Part shown: in pieces, positions 59,974 to 64,000 of the stretch
How the letters are laid out: the number at the start of each line of letters is the position of its first letter
Position numbering within the stretch: position 1 is the stretch's first letter
Source of the DNA: Cepaea nemoralis
Taxonomy: Eukaryota; Mollusca; Gastropoda; Stylommatophora; Helicidae
Direction of reading: 5' to 3'
Assembly (NCBI GenBank): GCA_014155875.1
Contig: JACEFZ010005601.1
Span: forward strand, 124,001 to 188,000
Length of the DNA stretch: 64,000 nt
Notes under the pieces: generated by a model
The model's database searches: none
Seen by the model: the letters and a program-made list of their open reading frames with translations, nothing else
What the model was told of the DNA's origin: nothing
Translations under genes and position numbers: made by a program

Positions 59974-61299
59974 ATGTCAACATTAGAAGAGTGCATTGAA
60001 TTAGGTATTAGGTTAGGATATATTGAGGAAAAACTTTCAGAATGGGCACAAAAGACACATTCAGAAAATATTGCATGAGAAGACAGAGCAATAGAAAGGG
60101 AAGAAAAGAAAATGCAACTGCAGGCTCAAGAGAAGAAGATGCAAATTGAGGCGGAGGAAAGAAAGATGCAAATGGAAGCTGAAGAAAAGAAAATGCAACT
60201 GTAGGCAGAAGAGAAAAAGATGCAGATGCAAATGGAAGCTGAAGAAAAGAAAATGCAACTGCAGGCTCAAGAGAAGAAGATGCAATTGGAGCTCGAAGCT
60301 GCGACCAAGCAAGCCCAATTAACCGCAGAAACGCAGATAAAACTGAAACAAATGGAAATTGACTCCAACTTAGAAATGTCAGTAAACAAAATTAGAAGTA
60401 AAGAAGATGAACAAAAATACAACAAATATAAAGGCCTAGTCAAGCCGTTTTGTTCAGGAGATTCAATAAGCGCATACTTAGAAAACTTCGAGTGTTTGAT
60501 GACTTACCATAAAATCACAAAAGTCGACTGGTCATTTATTCTGATGAGAAATTTAGCATTAGAGCCCTTAAAAGTGATAGAGACAGTTCCACAAGACATG
60601 AGGAAAGATTACGACTATTTAAAACAAAGAATACTACAACATTTTTCACTAGATACAGCAGGCTATCAACTACAGTTCTCAAAATTAACCCCATTACCTA
60701 ACCAAACTTTCATAGACTACGTGTCTACAGTCCAAGATATTTGTACAAAATGGATAACCTCAGCAAAAACAAATAACAACCATGATAAACTGAAGGAGCT
60801 AATTATAATTGATAAAATTATTAGCACAATACCAACACCTTTTTCTAAATTTTTAAGGCAAATGGATTGTAAAACTATCCAAGAAATAGAAAATAAGGGG
60901 AGCGCATATTTTACAGCGAACCGCGATATTTTTCAGTTAAATATGAGCCAAAATGAAACAGCAGCGGTGACAAACACCAAATATTCAAAACCAAATGAAA
61001 ATAGGTTCAAACAACGCTCTAAGTTCACAAAACCAGTCATGTGTCAGTATTGTCATCTGACACACGAACAGTACTCGATGTGTGACAAATCACCAAATTA
61101 TCCACATCATCTCCAAATGATAGTGGAAAAACAAAAGAACAAAAGGAACGCATATCAGAGAGCGGTTAAATGTTATTTTTGTTCGAGCTATGGGCACTAT
61201 TCAGCACTCTGTGACGGACGAAAGATGATGAAGCAGGCCAATGCCGCATTAATAGACACATCCTCAGATGAAGAAATTGAACAACAGAACGAATGCTGA
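59974..61299 (+). pseudogene. Retrotransposon Gag (coiled coil, SCAN-like capsid, CCHC knuckle) with two in-frame stops
   Basis: The frame starts at ATG 59974 and carries TGA at 60076-60078 and TAG at 60202-60204. From ATG 60220 it is open for 359 codons. The N-terminus is a long Glu/Lys/Gln-rich heptad-like repeat (EEKKMQLQAQ units), a likely coiled coil. The middle (about 60430-60930) resembles the Gag capsid from which vertebrate SCAN domains arose (YLKQRILQHF then GYQLQFSKL). Then a Cys/His cluster (CQYCHLTHEQYSMC) and a CX2CX4HX4C knuckle, CYFCSSYGHYSALC. The copy is damaged at the N-terminal coil. Confidence 0.8.
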
Positions 61300-62626
61300 C
61301 ATCCAGAATGAAAGTGCGAGTGAGTTAGGTAATGCAGTAGAAATCATTAACACCATCACTGATAACACATGTAACACCTGCAGAAAATTTCAGCTTGATA
61401 CAACTTTGTTATGCGGCCACACAATCCCAGTGTCTAACGAAATGGCCAACGCAGCCTTAACATCAACAGGCAAGTTAAAGTTTGCGACAGGTTTTGTTAA
61501 TAACAAACAATGTACACTAATACGAGATTCCGGCGCGACTCTTTGTGGAATTAAGAGAACATTAGTTAATGACAAAGACTACACACACAAATACGTAACG
61601 TGTCGCACATTCGCAGGCACTTCCGAAAGATACCCCCTAGCACTGGCCGAAATTCAGACACCTTTTCTTTCAGGACAAGTGCTATGCGCAGTATTAGAAG
61701 ATCCATGCGCTGAAATTATTCTTGGAAATCTTCCTAATATAGAATCCTGTTCTGAAGATGAAATCAGAGAATGGGAACAGAAAAACTGCATCCAGAAAGC
61801 AAACTGTGAGTCCAGAACTCAAGAACACATTTGCATGTCTCAAACTGCCAAAATCACAAGGGAGACCACCGATGACGGAATTCAAAACGAATTCACAGAG
61901 GTGCATAACACAGGGGCGGTTGAATCTTGCAATGACACCATCAGCATAAAACCTCGAACTGAGGACGCAACCGAAACACGAAATTGTGAACCTGTAAATG
62001 TGCAACAAGAGACAGAATACGCCAATATAGTGACAAAACAAATGAATCACATAACCCACAGAAACAACTCAACAGAGACAACAGGGAACACTAACCGGAC
62101 TAACAGAAACAACATTGACAAGAACAACGATGACAACTCCACTGTAACGACACATTCTCTTAACAGAAACGACGAAGTCAACAACACAATAGCAACCACT
62201 ATTCTTAATCATGACAAATATCTTGACGAGTCATCACAAACCGACTCGACTTCTTTAAATCACTCCCAAACGAAACCATATTATACCAGGAACAACAATA
62301 ACAGAAGCACAACAACAACAGTACTTCTTAACAACACTACTACACAAGACAATGAAGACAACTTCACATTACAGACAGTTTCTCAGGAAGACAAAACCTC
62401 AGGTACCAAATCAACAACTGAAAGAACTCATAATTTCCAACTTTATGAGTCGAAAGAATTTGGTTCTCTGAGAACTAGAAACAATTACGGCATGAATTCC
62501 AAGAAACATAACCAAGGAATACAAAGATATCCAAGGGACACTACTATTGACAAAGAAACATTATTAGCAAATGAAGTGTCATCATCTGTGTTCCTCGCAA
62601 ACTTATCATCAATCAAGCACACATAA
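61256..62626 (+). CDS. Retrotransposon protease frame with Asn/Thr-rich extension
   Basis: This frame opens at 61256 (after TAG at 61253) and is +1 relative to gag, overlapping its end by about 40 bases, so expression would need a +1 shift or equivalent. The retropepsin motif RDSGATLCGI (catalytic DSG) is at about 61525-61555 and the second signature EIILGNLPN at about 61714-61740. After about residue 170 the protein is low-complexity (Asn/Thr/Glu-rich) to its stop, with no RT. Such a long disordered extension is unusual for a gypsy Pol. Confidence 0.75.
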   Translation, partial: THPQMKKLNNRTNADIQNESASELGNAVEIINTITDNTCNTCRKFQLDTTLLCGHTIPVSNEMANAALTSTGKLKFATGFVNNKQCTLIRDSGATLCGIKRTLVNDKDYTHKYVTCRTFAGTSERYPLALAEIQTPFLSGQVLCAVLEDPCAEIILGNLPNIESCSEDEIREWEQKNCIQKANCESRTQEHICMSQTAKITRETTDDGIQNEFTEVHNTGAVESCNDTISIKPRTEDATETRNCEPVNVQQETEYANIVTKQMNHITHRNNSTETTGNTNRTNRNNIDKNNDDNSTVTTHSLNRNDEVNNTIATTILNHDKYLDESSQTDSTSLNHSQTKPYYTRNNNNRSTTTTVLLNNTTTQDNEDNFTLQTVSQEDKTSGTKSTTERTHNFQLYESKEFGSLRTRNNYGMNSKKHNQGIQRYPRDTTIDKETLLANEVSSSVFLANLSSIKHT

Positions 62627-63716
62627 AGCTGCAGTAAGTTACGCAGATACAGAAATAACACCATCAAGCAACATTCATGCAAACATTCAGTATGCAAATA
62701 AACAAATACAAACAAGTAACTTCACACAAAAGCAAAGTCAGAAACGATTGCATACAAACAAACTATTTTATTGCATGAACAAAACCAGCAAACGATGCAG
62801 ATCTAAATCCATCAGTACAAAGACTACCATTTCTAATTCACCATCCACCTATTTACCAGATAAATACAATTTCCTTGAAACACACACCTCAACCAACAAA
62901 AATGAACAATCACATTCACCAAGCAGTAGAATGAACAAAGACAAATCACTGACACTCTTGCTACTTTTGCTGTTAATGCAACTTCAAATAACATTACCTA
63001 CCTTCCAAAATGAATCTTTCACCACTATCCGAATAACAAACAAATTGTTCATCATATTTACCATCTCACTCATATATCAATCAACTTTGCGCCAAATTGA
63101 AAGAGCAAAAACCATGCTACAGTTCATTAACTCCTGTTGGTGCAAAATTTTTCATATAACTTTGATATATGCCTATATGCCTCTTACATTATTGAGACTT
63201 ATTTTTACATCGATACCTATACAATTATGTAATATGTGCAATTGTAAGAGTATCCGCTTAGAGGATGTAATGTGCAAATTGAAATCAATTTTTTCTAACC
63301 CACCCGTATTAAGATTACCAAACATAGATATACCTTTTATTCTGACCACAGATTCGAGTGCTATCGCAATTGGAGGATGCCTGATGCAGGAATATCAAGG
63401 CGTGAGACATCCAATACTCTATGTCAGCCGCAAGCTTAAAAAGGCAGAAATCCATTATTCCACAGTTGAGTTGGAGGCATTAAGTCTACTTTTTTGTATG
63501 CGTCGTTTAGCTAAGTTCCTCTTAGGTTCCCAGGTTGTTGTCTTGACGTGTAAGGCGCCACTGCTGGTACTTAAGCAAGGTGTTCCAAAGAATCATCGAT
63601 TATCAAGATGGTGTCTTCTTCTTCAAGATTTCGACTTTGAAATCCGCCACATCAAGGGTACTGATAATATTATTGCTGACATATTATCACGGCAAACTAA
63701 TGCACCAGCAGACTAA
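62571..63716 (+). pseudogene. Retrotransposon Pol remnant: RNase H without RT core
   Basis: The first 220 residues show no RT motif: a Ser/Thr/Asn-rich stretch and hydrophobic segments (LTLLLLLLLMQLQ). From about 63260 a gypsy RNase H follows: IPFILTTDSSAIAIGGCLMQ (catalytic Asp), HPILYVSRKLKKAEIHYSTV, ELEALSLLF (Glu) and DNIIADILSRQ (last Asp). The usual TDHKPL box reads TCKAPLL here, so one catalytic Asp is Cys. The frame is +1 to the protease frame. Probably an internal-deletion derivative. Confidence 0.75.
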
Positions 63717-64000
63717 CACTAGGCACATTAATTATTCGCCATATAATAAGCTGTGATATTTTAGTCTGTTGCATAGAACAGTGTACCTCTACACCTACCA
63801 TAGAACAGTGTACCTCTACGCCTACTATAGAACTTTCATCCAGAAGTATCAACGCCCAAGTGAATAATCTACTTATAACACTCACGAACATGAAACTTGA
63901 ACCAAGTGAATAATCTACTGATAACACTCACGAACATGAAACTTTGAGAACCCTATAGTGCATTAAGCCATATTACCAATTGCCAAGGCTTTAAAAACAA
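63717..64000. repeat. Short tandem duplications after the RNase H
   Basis: TAGAACAGTGTACCTCTACA-type units (27 bp, about 2.5 copies, 63772-63830) and AAGTGAATAATCTACTGATA-type units (about 55 bp, 2 copies, 63857-63955). No LTR start (TGTCAC) is visible before the window ends. Confidence 0.7.

Larger units (their letters stand above)
58805..64000 (+). mobile_element. Ty3/gypsy-type LTR retrotransposon, 5' LTR to RNase H, RT missing (right end outside window)
   Basis: Order: 5' LTR (58805-59348), primer-binding site (59356-59370), leader (59371-59973, no ORF), gag (59974-61299), protease frame (61256-62626), RNase H frame (62571-63716). No RT motif (YxDD box or fingers) is visible between protease and RNase H, and no integrase (HHCC or DDE), so the copy is non-autonomous. 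The SCAN-like Gag and its layout suggest the Gmr1-like branch of gypsy elements (inference). The 3' LTR is not within 63717-64000. Antisense to the host PTP gene, inside its intron. Confidence 0.85.

Overview
This is a stretch of animal nuclear DNA, most likely from a lophotrochozoan and possibly a mollusc. That placement is an inference from GT-AG introns, the retroelement mix and the gene family; nothing in the window fixes the species. There are no bacterial features. The backbone is one large split gene on the minus strand. I could join 14 exons between 56143 (upstream) and 5047 (downstream), about 2228 coding bases or 742 residues. Every join keeps a compatible splice phase and each exon has GT/AG borders. 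The product is a receptor-type protein tyrosine phosphatase of the R3 kind (PTPRB/PTPRJ/Drosophila Ptp10D-like). In order it has at least four fibronectin type III (FN3) domains, a cysteine-containing membrane-proximal ectodomain, one transmembrane helix, a juxtamembrane linker and the first half of a PTP catalytic domain. The signal peptide and N-terminal FN3 repeats lie beyond the right edge. The WPD loop and the HCxxxxxR active site lie beyond the left edge.

Almost everything else is intron, and the introns are dominated by tandem repeats. Nearly every intron carries its own minisatellite: 47, 35, 21, 60, 26, 38, 39, 30, 44, 40, about 31-34, 53, 32, 42 and 39 bp units, with tens of copies each. 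Several arrays start within a few bases of a splice site. At least three are built from units that contain the splice junction itself: the exon 13 donor, the exon 10 acceptor and the exon 2 donor. At 11344-11396 a diverged array unit still carries the last codons of exon 13 in front of a donor. This exon-junction-seeded intron growth is the most unusual signal in the window.

Mobile elements make up the rest, and many sit inside the arrays, which resume on the far side. They include decayed RTE-like LINE fragments (16895-18075, 23785-24240, 35262-36372, 36775-38475, 40190-40625, 45520-47290, 48443-48706), LINEs with a C-terminal RNase H or related tail ending in (ACTA)n/(ACTAA)n (3806-4790, 11397-12000, 19500-20931), tRNA-derived SINEs (14276-14885, 16605-16850, 51785-52025) and an unclassified element with a 2.1-kb almost pure purine core (24241-27335). 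From 58805 to the right edge lies a Ty3/gypsy-type LTR retrotransposon with a 5' LTR, a tRNA-Pro-like primer site, a coiled-coil/SCAN-like Gag with a CCHC knuckle, a retropepsin and an RNase H. It has no recognisable reverse transcriptase core and has two in-frame stops in gag.

The long open frames inside the arrays (about 100-770 codons) come from unit lengths divisible by three, or from purine/pyrimidine strand bias. I do not annotate them as genes. Some, however, are continuous in frame with a true exon, so intron retention would add long repetitive peptides to the phosphatase.
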